64,000 bases of DNA from Actimicrobium sp. CCC2.4 (GTDB lineage: Bacteria; Pseudomonadota; Gammaproteobacteria; Burkholderiales; Burkholderiaceae_D), in NCBI RefSeq assembly GCF_034347385.1, contig NZ_CP133777.1, positions 124,001-188,000 on the forward strand, written 5' to 3'. The position numbers and the translations under genes are program-made. Below, piece by piece: positions 31,769-40,995 of this stretch. A model generated the notes under the pieces. That model saw only the letters and a list, made by a program, of their open reading frames with translations, ran no database searches and was not told the origin of the DNA. Numbering within the stretch: the stretch's first letter is position 1; each line of letters begins with the position of its first letter.

Positions 31769-33560
31769 TCTTCTTTTCAACGCATTGATTTATCTCGTTG
31801 CCGCAGTCATCGCCGTGCCGGTCGCAAAGAAACTCGGCTTGGGAGCCGTGCTTGGCTACTTATTTGCAGGCATCGTAATTGGACCATGGGGACTCGGCTT
31901 GATCAGCGAAGTCGACGACATTCTGCATTTTTCAGAGTTTGGTGTCGTCTTGTTATTATTTCTGATCGGACTGGAGCTTGACCCGAAACGTCTATGGTCA
32001 TTGCGACGACCTATTTTTGGTTGGGGTGGCGCGCAGGTTGGGCTAGTTGCACTAGCTCTTTTTTTATTTGGAATCGCTCTGGAGGTCGAGTGGCATACCG
32101 CGCTGATTGCCGCACTGGGTCTTTCACTGTCATCAACAGCAATTGCGCTGGCTACGATTGGTGAGCGCAATCTGATGGCTACGCCGGCGGGCTCGGCCAG
32201 TTTTGCCATCCTGCTCTTTCAGGACATGGCAGCCATTCCGATGATCGCCATTGTTCCTCTGCTGGGAGCGAAGTCAGCAGCGACCGCGGGTTCAGGCTGG
32301 ATAGGCGCAGCCAAAATTATCGGGGTGGTCATCGCACTTATCATCGGTGGTCGTTATCTGATTCGCCCGATCCTGCGCATCATTGCCAATACAGGAATGC
32401 GTGAAATATTTACTGCATTTGCATTACTGCTCGTCATCGCCATCGGGCTGTTGATGCAATGGGTCGGCATGTCCATGGCGCTCGGTACCTTCCTGGCTGG
32501 TGTTCTGCTGGCAGATTCCGAATATCGACACGCCCTCGAAACTGACCTTGAGCCATTCAAAGGTTTGCTCCTTGGACTGTTTTTTATTGCCGTTGGCATG
32601 TCTGTTGACTTTGGCGTCTTCCGGGCACAGCCGTGGGTCGTGCTGGGTTTGGTTGCAGCATTTCTTTCCATCAAGACACTGTTGCTGTACTTACTTGCAA
32701 AATCTTTCGGAATACCGCGTGCACAGCAAGCACTTTTTGCTTTTTTATTGTCACAAGGTGGCGAATTTGCCTTTGTGGTGTTCGGTGCTGCAGCTACAGC
32801 AGGTGTACTGACAACGGAAATCGCCTCGTTACTAGTCGTCGTGGTGGCCCTGTCGATGTTGGCTACTCCGCTACTGCTGGTTTTTTACGATCGCGTACTC
32901 GCACCGCGACACCGCGCAGATAAGAAGCGTCCGGACGAACCTGTCGAACTGCAGGACAACCCGGTCATCATTGCCGGCTTTGGACGCTTCGGTCAAATTA
33001 TCGGTCGCTTGCTGTATGCCAATCGCATTGGCGTCACTGTTCTGGATCACGATCCTGACCAGATTGACCTGTTACGCAAGTTCGGGCTAAAGGTGTTCTA
33101 CGGGGATGCAACTCGCGTCGATTTGCTCACTGTCGCGGGAGCGGCCAAAGCCCGTGCACTGGTCGTTGCCATTGATAATGTTACGGATAGCCTGGCATTA
33201 GTTGACGCGGTTCGGGTCGCGTTCCCGGCATTGCCTATCTTTGCGCGTGCCCGCAACGTAACCCACTATTACGAATTGATGGACCGTGGTGTCACCGTAC
33301 TGGAGCGCGAGACGTTCGAAGCAGCTCTGCAACTGGGGCGCCAGGTATTGCACCAGCTTGGCTTCGGCGCATTTCAGGCCCGCCAGGCTGCGATGAAATT
33401 TCGCAAACACAATATTAAGACATTGCTAGCGGTTTATCCTTTTTATAAGGATCAGAAACAGATGGTGTCGATGGCAAAGCAGGCACGCGATGAACTGCGT
33501 GAAATGTTTTCCCGCGATGCCCAAATCAGCAACGGGGAATCTCGTGATGGCTGGGATTGA
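31758..33560 (+). CDS. kefC: Glutathione-regulated potassium efflux antiporter, KefC/KefB type
   Basis: Inner-membrane K+/H+ antiporter of the CPA2 family, gated by glutathione adducts to protect against electrophiles. The 600-aa protein has an N-terminal membrane domain with about 12 helices, the regulatory loop ALETDLEPFKGLLLG, and from about residue 400 a cytosolic KTN domain with nucleotide motif GFGRFGQIIGR. The start at 31758 is chosen as the family N-terminus MEHSLLFNALIYL; it overlaps the upstream gene. Its stop is 5 bp from the convergent TPR gene. Confidence 0.92.
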   Translation: MEHSLLFNALIYLVAAVIAVPVAKKLGLGAVLGYLFAGIVIGPWGLGLISEVDDILHFSEFGVVLLLFLIGLELDPKRLWSLRRPIFGWGGAQVGLVALALFLFGIALEVEWHTALIAALGLSLSSTAIALATIGERNLMATPAGSASFAILLFQDMAAIPMIAIVPLLGAKSAATAGSGWIGAAKIIGVVIALIIGGRYLIRPILRIIANTGMREIFTAFALLLVIAIGLLMQWVGMSMALGTFLAGVLLADSEYRHALETDLEPFKGLLLGLFFIAVGMSVDFGVFRAQPWVVLGLVAAFLSIKTLLLYLLAKSFGIPRAQQALFAFLLSQGGEFAFVVFGAAATAGVLTTEIASLLVVVVALSMLATPLLLVFYDRVLAPRHRADKKRPDEPVELQDNPVIIAGFGRFGQIIGRLLYANRIGVTVLDHDPDQIDLLRKFGLKVFYGDATRVDLLTVAGAAKARALVVAIDNVTDSLALVDAVRVAFPALPIFARARNVTHYYELMDRGVTVLERETFEAALQLGRQVLHQLGFGAFQARQAAMKFRKHNIKTLLAVYPFYKDQKQMVSMAKQARDELREMFSRDAQISNGESRDGWD

Positions 33561-33565
33561 CCCTG

Positions 33566-35215
33566 CTACGACTCAATGCCGGGCGCGGCCACCGCCGCTG
33601 CCGGGGCAATGCCGTATTTTTTCATGATGCTGTGATGTAAAGCTGTCAGGGATGCAAGTCGCGGGTTAGCGGCATCAAGCCGGCGCGCAGAATCAATCAA
33701 AGTCCTTGCCTGATCCGCCAAGCGCTCATCCCAGCCAAGATGGTCAAGATGTTTAAGCAATGCAACAGCAGCATTGAACACCACCTGTGGATTCCCCGGC
33801 AACTTTTTAACAGCTTCCATCATTGCCGTCACAGCGCCGCCGTAATCTCCCTGGCGCGCCTTCTCTGCCCCGGATGCCACAAGGTCAACCACCATGCGTC
33901 GACTTTCCTTGGCAGTGCTCTGCGCCAGATCGGCGCGCCCGGATTGCTCGAACAAGTTTACTGCCTTGGCCATTGCAGCACTACTGGACGCATTGTTCAT
34001 TACATCGAGCATGATTTCAGTGGCGCCGCTGTCCATCTGCTGTTCAAGGCAATTTTTTGCCAGCGTCATCTTCATCTCCGTCGACAAGCCAATATTGTCG
34101 CGGCAGGCTTCAACCGCCTTATTCAACTCTTCGCTGGACCGATCAAGGTCGCCAGTTTGCTTGAACAGCATCGCAGAAGAGATGGCGTGACACGCCTTAC
34201 CCTTGCCAGACCCCGAAAGCGAGCGGTCAAGATCACGGATGATCGTTGCTGCCTGGCTGGTATCGCCCTTACTGACCAGGGTTTTCACCAGCCGTACATG
34301 ATCTTCCGGGTCACGGAACTCCGAATAACGTGCTTTGGTAACGACCTGCTGAAAGGCCTTTTCAGCGGTACCGACATCGCCTGTTTCGAATGCTATTTCA
34401 CCTAACTTGCGCAGACGCTGCAATGCGTTGGGCGAAATCATCACCGCGTTTTGCAGCACTGCCTGCGCTTCAGAAAACTTTCCATTGGCTTCATGCGCTT
34501 TGGCAAGCCAATCATGTGCGTCCATGAATTTATTGTTTTCTGCAACTAGTGCGATGAGTATTTCTTCGGATTCAGCAAACTTATTTTGTAAAAATAATGT
34601 TTTTGCGAGGCCCAGGCGAGCCCACGCAACCGCACGAAGCTCGTACAACTCGGCATACAACGGCTCCGCCAGATGCGGTTCGCCCGATAAAATATGCAGT
34701 TCTGCACGCAAGCGCTTGAAATCGACCAGGTAACGCCGGTCTCCCGCCTCTCCTTCGAGACAAGCGGCAACAGCCTGGTTGAGGTCACCGCGCTCCATCA
34801 ATCGATACAAGCTGGCAAAGACCGCACGTTTCTCCACGGCTTTTGCAATACGGTCCATCAGGGTATCAGCGGTAAATGGCTTGAGGATGTAATCGGAAGG
34901 AGCCAATTCCGCTGCACTCACCACTTTTTCGTAAGCACGCTCTGCAGTGACCATGAAGAATATCGTTGACATGGAAATCAGTTTGTTGTGCCGTACGTCT
35001 TCAAGAAATTGCTGGCCATCCTGGCCATCTCCCAGATCGTATTCGCATAAGATGATGTCAAAAGAACGTGCTTGAAGCTGACGTATCGCCGTTCCGGAAC
35101 TGACGGCGTGATCGATTTTTTTAAGCTCGCATAGCGTCAACATGTTATGCAAATTGCCACGCATCCCCGGTTGCGGCTCGATGATCAAGGCAGTCAGACT
35201 ACGAAATTCTTTCAT
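33566..35215 (-). CDS. Receiver-TPR protein with Glu at the phospho-acceptor position
   Basis: Regulatory scaffold of 549 aa: an N-terminal receiver-like domain (residues 8-125) followed by TPR-like helical repeats to the C-terminus. Related proteins in Pseudomonas have the motif LCDYNLG; here it reads LCEYDLGDGQDG, so the usual phospho-Asp is Glu 58, while the Lys of LKPF (112) is kept. The protein may therefore be locked in an active-like state. No kinase lies beside it. The ATG at 35215 gives the family N-terminus; a longer reading from 35281 is possible. Partners and process are unknown. Confidence 0.8.
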   Translation of the reverse strand: MKEFRSLTALIIEPQPGMRGNLHNMLTLCELKKIDHAVSSGTAIRQLQARSFDIILCEYDLGDGQDGQQFLEDVRHNKLISMSTIFFMVTAERAYEKVVSAAELAPSDYILKPFTADTLMDRIAKAVEKRAVFASLYRLMERGDLNQAVAACLEGEAGDRRYLVDFKRLRAELHILSGEPHLAEPLYAELYELRAVAWARLGLAKTLFLQNKFAESEEILIALVAENNKFMDAHDWLAKAHEANGKFSEAQAVLQNAVMISPNALQRLRKLGEIAFETGDVGTAEKAFQQVVTKARYSEFRDPEDHVRLVKTLVSKGDTSQAATIIRDLDRSLSGSGKGKACHAISSAMLFKQTGDLDRSSEELNKAVEACRDNIGLSTEMKMTLAKNCLEQQMDSGATEIMLDVMNNASSSAAMAKAVNLFEQSGRADLAQSTAKESRRMVVDLVASGAEKARQGDYGGAVTAMMEAVKKLPGNPQVVFNAAVALLKHLDHLGWDERLADQARTLIDSARRLDAANPRLASLTALHHSIMKKYGIAPAAAVAAPGIES

Positions 35216-35428
35216 TTTTGCTGGCTGCGCCAAGGAGGTAAGGGTCACCAAGTATAGTACGGTGCCACGGGCCGGCAGCATGCCATCACCAATGGTTGAA
35301 AAGTTGTTGCTTTTTATTAACTTGGCAAACTATCAAGGTGAAGACTGACTGTCGACAACCAACTCGTGATTCCCCCTAATAATATCGGCCATGGTGGACA
35401 TGAACCTCTTCCGGGCCAAGGAGATGTC

Positions 35429-36430
35429 GTGCAAATTCGATCGTTCATTGCCGGTTTTCTTTTTTTGTCGAGCATGCTCGGTATCGCTCCGCAATTGCAT
35501 GCAGCAAGTGCAACCGCCTTGCCAGTCACTCCGGTCATCGAGCGTTTTTTCCTCCAACCGGTCGACCCCATTGAACCAGGTACGGAACTCAAATTCACGG
35601 CAGGCGGCACACCACGCGCAAAAGCCTCACTGTCGATCGACGGCGTAATCGAGAACATTCCCATGCGCGAGGAACCGGCCGGTGTGTACGAAGCCGCGTA
35701 CACCGTCCGCCGGCAAGACATTCTTACGCCGGCCACCGGAATCACCGTGGTGCTGGAAGTCGCAGGACAGGTTGTGCAAGCAACACTTGCCCAAACACTC
35801 CTGGTCAAAAGCCCTTCCCCTGCAATAAAACATGCCACACCGCGTGATGGCGAAACGATGGTCACCAATCCAGTCTTGATTTCAGCAACCTTCGACGACG
35901 CCAATGGCATGGGTATTGATGCCAAGACCGTAAAAATTTTACTCTCGGGCAAAGACATCACACGAAATGCTACCGTCACCACTCATTTTTTTAGCTATCG
36001 ATTGGAGCTCCAACCCGGCGCATACACTGTTGAAGCAAGTGCACAGGATATTGCAGGCCGGTTGTTACAACAGATCTGGTCGTTCAATGTAGCTTCTGCG
36101 GCAATCCCTGCCTCAACAACCTTACCGTTGCAAATTAGCAGTCCGGTAAACAATGCACAGGTTGGACCAGGAACCATTGATGTTCGCGGCAACACCGCTC
36201 CTGATGCAAAGCTGGAAGTCAAGGTACAGGCGGTGGCGGCGATTGCCGGCTTCGTCGGACTCCGCCAGCAAATTTATACGCAGACACTGAAAGCCGACTC
36301 AAAAGGCTATTTCTCGTTTTCGTTCCTGCCCCACGTCACGGTGGCGGGTACGCGCTATGAGGTAACGATCAACGCCAGCAAATCAGAAATGACCAGGGAC
36401 ATCAAGCTCGTGCTTTTCCAGCAGAAGTAA
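35429..36430 (+). CDS. Exported protein of unknown function, probably beta-sandwich domains
   Basis: I do not recognise this family. From a GTG at 35429, preceded by AAGGAG, the product is 333 aa with a clear signal peptide (hydrophobic stretch IAGFLFLSSMLGIA, cleavage probably after LHA). The mature part is rich in Thr, Val and Ala with repeated short beta-like segments (PVLISATFDDANGMGI; LQISSPVNNAQVGPG), which resembles tandem Ig-like or cadherin-like repeats. An upstream ATG at 35366 would bury the signal peptide and is rejected. The 213-bp gap to the divergent TPR gene holds no other gene. Likely periplasmic or surface-exposed. Confidence 0.7.
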   Translation: MQIRSFIAGFLFLSSMLGIAPQLHAASATALPVTPVIERFFLQPVDPIEPGTELKFTAGGTPRAKASLSIDGVIENIPMREEPAGVYEAAYTVRRQDILTPATGITVVLEVAGQVVQATLAQTLLVKSPSPAIKHATPRDGETMVTNPVLISATFDDANGMGIDAKTVKILLSGKDITRNATVTTHFFSYRLELQPGAYTVEASAQDIAGRLLQQIWSFNVASAAIPASTTLPLQISSPVNNAQVGPGTIDVRGNTAPDAKLEVKVQAVAAIAGFVGLRQQIYTQTLKADSKGYFSFSFLPHVTVAGTRYEVTINASKSEMTRDIKLVLFQQK

Positions 36431-36444
36431 GGTCAGGTCCGACC

Positions 36445-36969
36445 TCAGACGTCCTGCACAACAGCCAGGACCTGCTGCACCGGATCGAGCAGGCTGGCGG
36501 CAGCCTGGCTAATCTGTTCGGTCATTATCTGCATCCTTTCGATTTCCATATTGGCATTGTCGATCGTCGTTTTGATTTGCTGTATGAGTTCCGGAGAACA
36601 AAAAGCAGAATGACGGCCGGCAACTTCGATCAGATGCACGACACGGGCGCGCGTTTCGATGATGTGGGCGTTAGCAGTCGACTGGAAGTCCGCCTCCAAC
36701 TCCAGTGCGGCAGCACCCAGCGCACGACTGTCCTCGATCAATTCGCGAATTTTATTGCGACTTCGTTCATTGGATAAAAACAGGATCTTGTCCTGACGTG
36801 GGGCTGATGCCGGGGCTTTTTTGCCGGCACCGCCTATTTGCTGCAAAGCAAGCAGCAGCGAAGCATTCGCAGAAATTTTCTTGATCAAGGAATCAAACAG
36901 TTGCCGTTGTAAGGCAAGTTGCGAAAATACGGCCCCGGGTATGGCACCACCTTGACTGGACGAAGGCAT
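36445..36969 (-). CDS. Hypothetical helical protein (174 aa)
   Basis: Not recognised. The product is predicted to be mainly alpha-helical, with heptad-like stretches around residues 65-165 and no signal peptide or membrane segment. Its stop is 14 bp from the stop of the convergent exported-protein gene. Codon use resembles its neighbours, so it is probably real. Nothing in the context gives a function. Confidence 0.6.
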   Translation of the reverse strand: MPSSSQGGAIPGAVFSQLALQRQLFDSLIKKISANASLLLALQQIGGAGKKAPASAPRQDKILFLSNERSRNKIRELIEDSRALGAAALELEADFQSTANAHIIETRARVVHLIEVAGRHSAFCSPELIQQIKTTIDNANMEIERMQIMTEQISQAAASLLDPVQQVLAVVQDV

Positions 36970-37096
36970 CGTGACTCCTAGCGAGTACCGCGGCTGCGGC
37001 GTGATTGATTTACGGTTTATTGATAGTAACTAACGGTATCAACAAAGTAAATTCACACGCTGGGTTTCAATTCCGTGAGACTCAAAGACGCGACAA

Positions 37097-38527
37097 TTAC
37101 AACGACGTTCCGGTAGCCGGACGCATGCGCCAGGCAGCCGCGACTGCAATGGCGCACAGAGCGGCGACAAATAGAAACGTTTCATCGAAGGCCTGAATAC
37201 GGTTTGCCTCGACATTGGCCGCGATACCTGAGCCGCTCCGGTGAACCGCCAGCCGCCACTCCAGCACAATACCCACCAGACTCACGCCGATTGCACCGCC
37301 GAGCTGACGCAAGAAGTTCAACGTACTGGCACCCTGTGCGATCAAGCCGTGATCGACCCCGCGCATCGCACCCAGGCTCAATGCCGGCAACACGAAACCC
37401 AGCCCCACGCGGCCAATAACAGCCCAGGCCATCAACAGCAAATAACTGCCGCCTGGTTGCCCCAGCGCCATCAATCCAAAGGACAATGCGAGTAAGACCA
37501 AGCCGATAGATACCAGCACATTCGGCGGGTACTTGTCCGCCATTTTTCCCGCCAGCGGAATCGTGATGGCCAGAACGATGCCGGCGGGCAGCAGAACCAG
37601 CCCGGCACGCGAAGGCGAATACGCCAGCGCCATTTGCAAGTAGACCGGTAACAGATACGTCGAGCCAAACAAGCCCATGCCATAAATAAACGCGACCAAT
37701 CCGCCCATCGCAAATTGCCGGTAACCGAACAGCTGGAGGTTCATCAGTGGCGCATCCGTGTGGGACTGCCAGGCAATGAAACCGATAAAAGACAGCAGTG
37801 CAACCGTCAGCAGAACCACTGCCAGCGACCTGTCGTCATGCAGGTGGACCAGCCCATTAAGAACCGTGACGGTGCAGGTTCCGGCCAGCAGCAGGCCGCG
37901 CCAGTCGAACCGGCGGGCCTCACCCATCAGCGGCGAATTGGTCGACAGATAGCGCCGGATCAGGACCAATACCACCAGGCAAAACGGCACGACCACAAAA
38001 AAGATCGATTGCCAGCCGAATTGTTCGACCAGGACCCCGCCCACGCTCGGCCCGACGGCCGGCGCCAGCACTACCCCGAAGCCAAAAATACCCAGCGCCT
38101 TGCCCTGCTCTTTCAGGTCGAAAGCGCGCAGGATGACAATCGCGGGAATCGGTTGCAGGATGCCGGAAGCCAGTCCTTCGAGTACGCGCATCGACAGCAG
38201 CATCGAATAATTAATACTGAATCCACCGAGCACACCGCCTGTCAGCAGCGCCAGAATGGCCACCGTATAAGTGCGTCGCAAACCGAAGCGCAGCAGGAGC
38301 CACGGCGTCGTCAGCATCGACATCGTCATGGCCAGCATGAAACCCGACGACACCCACTGCGCACGCTCCTGACCAAGTTGAAAATGCTGACTCAGGTCCG
38401 GAATGGCCACGTTGACAATCGTCGACGACAGGATCGATGCCATCGTCCCGATCATGACCGTCAGCAGTACCAGCCATTTATGGCGATCGCCGTACCGTTC
38501 GCGCAGAACTTCGATGGTCGCGGTCAT
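37097..38527 (-). CDS. MFS multidrug exporter, DHA2 (EmrB/QacA) type
   Basis: Proton-driven inner-membrane exporter. The 476-aa protein has about 14 hydrophobic segments, the motif-A-like LLLRFGLRRTYT near residue 75, and the antiporter motif-C-like GFGVVLAPAVGPSVGGVL near 150. The start MTATIEVL at 38527 avoids overlap with the DUF2905 gene, whose stop is 5 bp upstream. No emrA-type adaptor or regulator is adjacent, so the substrate is unknown. It is likely cotranscribed with midA and the DUF2905 pair. Confidence 0.87.
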   Translation of the reverse strand: MTATIEVLRERYGDRHKWLVLLTVMIGTMASILSSTIVNVAIPDLSQHFQLGQERAQWVSSGFMLAMTMSMLTTPWLLLRFGLRRTYTVAILALLTGGVLGGFSINYSMLLSMRVLEGLASGILQPIPAIVILRAFDLKEQGKALGIFGFGVVLAPAVGPSVGGVLVEQFGWQSIFFVVVPFCLVVLVLIRRYLSTNSPLMGEARRFDWRGLLLAGTCTVTVLNGLVHLHDDRSLAVVLLTVALLSFIGFIAWQSHTDAPLMNLQLFGYRQFAMGGLVAFIYGMGLFGSTYLLPVYLQMALAYSPSRAGLVLLPAGIVLAITIPLAGKMADKYPPNVLVSIGLVLLALSFGLMALGQPGGSYLLLMAWAVIGRVGLGFVLPALSLGAMRGVDHGLIAQGASTLNFLRQLGGAIGVSLVGIVLEWRLAVHRSGSGIAANVEANRIQAFDETFLFVAALCAIAVAAAWRMRPATGTSL

Positions 38528-38532
38528 GAAGC

Positions 38533-38739
38533 TCAGGGTAGGTAAGTGAACAACTCGGCACACAAAAATGCCAATGCCGACACCAGCAACGTCGACCCGA
38601 ACGGTAGGCACAACCGAAGGCTACCCAAGGTGAAGCGCACATCGCCAGGTACTCGTCCGATGCCGAGCCGGTTCAGCCAGGGCAACAGCAAGGGGAAGAC
38701 AATCAGACCCACGAAAATGACTGCGACCCAACGTATCAT
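38533..38739 (-). CDS. DUF2905 small membrane protein, second copy
   Basis: A 68-aa protein with two hydrophobic segments around the conserved centre GIGRVPGDVRF, which marks DUF2905. The ATG at 38739 (MIRWVAVIFVG) follows AAAGG and matches its paralog; a longer reading from 38781 is rejected. It is a tandem relative of the gene at 38783-38980. Function unknown. Confidence 0.8.
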   Translation of the reverse strand: MIRWVAVIFVGLIVFPLLLPWLNRLGIGRVPGDVRFTLGSLRLCLPFGSTLLVSALAFLCAELFTYLP

Positions 38740-38782
38740 CGGTTGCCTTTGGTAAAGCGGCCGGAAGGCCGTGGCGGTCATC

Positions 38783-38980
38783 TTAGCGGATCAGGCGCAT
38801 CACGGCGAACAGCACCATCGACAGCAACACGGTCGAGGCAAAAGGTAGAAAAATATCCTTGCCGAACAGCCGGAAACGGATGTCGCCGGGCAAGCGGCCC
38901 AGGCCGATTTTCTCGAGCCACGGCAGAGCGGCCGACAACACAATCAATCCGACGAAAATGGCGAGAAACCAGCGGATCAT
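38783..38980 (-). CDS. DUF2905 small membrane protein, first copy
   Basis: A 65-aa protein starting MIRWFLAIFVGLIV, with the conserved GLGRLPGDIRF between two membrane segments. A strong GGGGAGG lies just before the ATG at 38980, and the midA stop is 10 bp upstream. It shares the N-terminus and central motif with the next gene, so the two arose by duplication. Confidence 0.82.
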   Translation of the reverse strand: MIRWFLAIFVGLIVLSAALPWLEKIGLGRLPGDIRFRLFGKDIFLPFASTVLLSMVLFAVMRLIR

Positions 38981-38990
38981 GCCTCCCCCT

Positions 38991-40151
38991 TCACAGTCGA
39001 TGGCTGCGGTCGTTGCGCTCGAAGCGCTCCGGCAACCGCAATTGCGTGCCAACAATCAGCACCTTGAACAGCTCGCCCATTTCAGCGGGCGAAGTCAGCT
39101 TCTGGACCGCATTGGCCTGCGGCAGGTAACGCGCGCCATCGTCAGGCGAGGTCCGCAACAGCAAATCGCCCAGACCGGCTTCCAGCAAAAATGACGCCTG
39201 ACTCAGATAACCCAGCAAATCGAGCCCGCCGTCCAGCGCGGCCCGCGCCATCGCCGTGAAATCGACATGCGCCGTGATGTCTTGCAAACCCGGCAGGAAA
39301 AACGGATCGTCATGGGCGTGATGACGGTAATGGCACATCAGCGTGCCGTGCTCGCGCTGGTCAAGGTAGTACTCATGTGCAGGAAAGCCGTAATCGATCA
39401 GGATCGCCGCACTGCCCTGCCCGGAGTCATCGAAGCCGGCACACAGCATCTCGGCCAGCGAACGCATGAAACCGGCCGCTACCGGATGGACTTCCGTCGC
39501 ATAGCCGACCGGCAGCGCGTCCGCCTCCGGAATCTGCGCAATCAACGCGGCATCACACGGATGCTCGCGATAGACAAAATGTCGGGCCGACAGGCCTATG
39601 CCGCGCTCGCGCCAGCCGTGCTCGGTCTTCACCACCAGATGCGCCGGCATCGCGTCGAGCACTTCATTGCCGATCACCACCCCGGTAAATACCGACGGAA
39701 AATGATCCAGCCAGACCACCTGCGGAAAGCCCTTGAGCAATTGCTGTTGGCGCGCCCGTAATTCGCCCGACAGTTCGACAATCGCATACCGGTGCACGGG
39801 GATTCCCATCAAGGCCAGTTCGGTCAGCAAATCGAACGCCAGCTTGCCGGTGCCGGCACCGAACTCCAGCAAATGAGGAGCGATTTTCGGCAGCAAGTCG
39901 GCCACGGCGTGCGCCAGCGTCGCACCGAATAGCGACGTGATTTCGGGGGCGGTTGTAAAATCGCCGTCTTTCCCGAGCTTGGCGGCACCGCCGCTGTAAT
40001 AACCGAGCTCCGGCTCGTACAGCGCCAGCTCCATATAGCGCGAAAAAGATATCCAGCCGGAATTGCGGCGGATGTCGTTGGCGATCAGAGTATGCAGCGC
40101 GCGCGAAGCACGCAGCGCGTCAGCAGAGGGTTCGGGCAGTTGCAATTGCAT
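38991..40151 (-). CDS. SAM-dependent methyltransferase, MidA/NDUFAF7 family
   Basis: Class I methyltransferase; the eukaryotic relative methylates an Arg of a complex I subunit. The 386-aa protein starts MQLQLPEPSADAL and has the family motifs GYYSGGAAKLGKDGDFTTAPEI (shortened here: GDFTTAPEIT near residue 65), the SAM-binding LLEFGAGTGKLA near 93, and GNEVLDAMPAH near 155. It is divergent from the pteridine reductase gene with 37 bp between starts. The bacterial target is not known. Confidence 0.88.
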   Translation of the reverse strand: MQLQLPEPSADALRASRALHTLIANDIRRNSGWISFSRYMELALYEPELGYYSGGAAKLGKDGDFTTAPEITSLFGATLAHAVADLLPKIAPHLLEFGAGTGKLAFDLLTELALMGIPVHRYAIVELSGELRARQQQLLKGFPQVVWLDHFPSVFTGVVIGNEVLDAMPAHLVVKTEHGWRERGIGLSARHFVYREHPCDAALIAQIPEADALPVGYATEVHPVAAGFMRSLAEMLCAGFDDSGQGSAAILIDYGFPAHEYYLDQREHGTLMCHYRHHAHDDPFFLPGLQDITAHVDFTAMARAALDGGLDLLGYLSQASFLLEAGLGDLLLRTSPDDGARYLPQANAVQKLTSPAEMGELFKVLIVGTQLRLPERFERNDRSHRL

Positions 40152-40188
40152 GGCTTTTTTTCGATATCTCAGCGAAAGGCACAACACG

Positions 40189-40965
40189 ATGACCACGGAC
40201 CAACAGAAAGTTGCACTCGTCACAGGCGCGGCCAAACGCATCGGCCGCACCATCGCGCTGGCATTGGCCGGGCGTGGCTGGGACGTCATTGTGCACTACG
40301 GTCGCTCGGCTGGCGAGGCCGCCACGACAGTCCATGAGATTGAACAACTCGGCAGGCGCGCCTGGGCATTGCAATGCGACCTGACCGATGAACAGGCCGT
40401 CAAAAAATTATTGCCAGACGCCATTGCCTGCTGCGGCCCGCAAAGCCGGCTGGCCTGCGTCGTCAACAATGCCTCGCTGTTCGAGCAGGATGGCCCGGCT
40501 GATTTTTCGCTGGTAGTCCTCGATGAACACATGCATGCCAACCTCGCCGCCCCCATCCTGCTGGCGCAAGCGCTGCATGCAGCAACGCCGGACGGCGAAC
40601 AATCGGTCGTCATCAATTTGCTGGACCAGAAACTGTTCAACATGAATCCGGATTTTCTGTCATACACGCTGTCGAAGGCCGCACTGCAAACCGCTACCGT
40701 AATGCTGGCGCAAGCGCTGGCACCAAAGCTGCGGGTGGTCGGCGTCGCCCCCGGCATCACGCTGATTTCCGGCGACCAGAGCCAGGCCAGTTTCGAAAAG
40801 GCGCACAAGATTACCCCGCTGGGTCGCTCCAGCACGCCGAAAGATATCGCCGACGCCGTCTGCTATGTCGCAGAGGCGCAAGCAATGACCGGCACCACTT
40901 TGCTGGTCGATGGCGGCCAGCACCTGATTCCACTGCAACGCGACGTGATGTTCGTTGCCCATTAA
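40189..40965 (+). CDS. Pteridine reductase-like SDR (FolM type)
   Basis: NADPH-dependent short-chain reductase of 258 aa. The cofactor motif reads TGAAKRIG, with Arg in the place that marks pteridine reductases (TGxxxRxG). The catalytic Tyr-Lys pair is in YTLSKAAL near residue 160. It lies 30 bp before folB, which supports a role in dihydromonapterin or dihydrofolate reduction. A general SDR function cannot be excluded. Confidence 0.8.
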   Translation: MTTDQQKVALVTGAAKRIGRTIALALAGRGWDVIVHYGRSAGEAATTVHEIEQLGRRAWALQCDLTDEQAVKKLLPDAIACCGPQSRLACVVNNASLFEQDGPADFSLVVLDEHMHANLAAPILLAQALHAATPDGEQSVVINLLDQKLFNMNPDFLSYTLSKAALQTATVMLAQALAPKLRVVGVAPGITLISGDQSQASFEKAHKITPLGRSSTPKDIADAVCYVAEAQAMTGTTLLVDGGQHLIPLQRDVMFVAH

Positions 40966-40995
40966 CCCCACCCCGTTTCAATACCGATCGTGACC

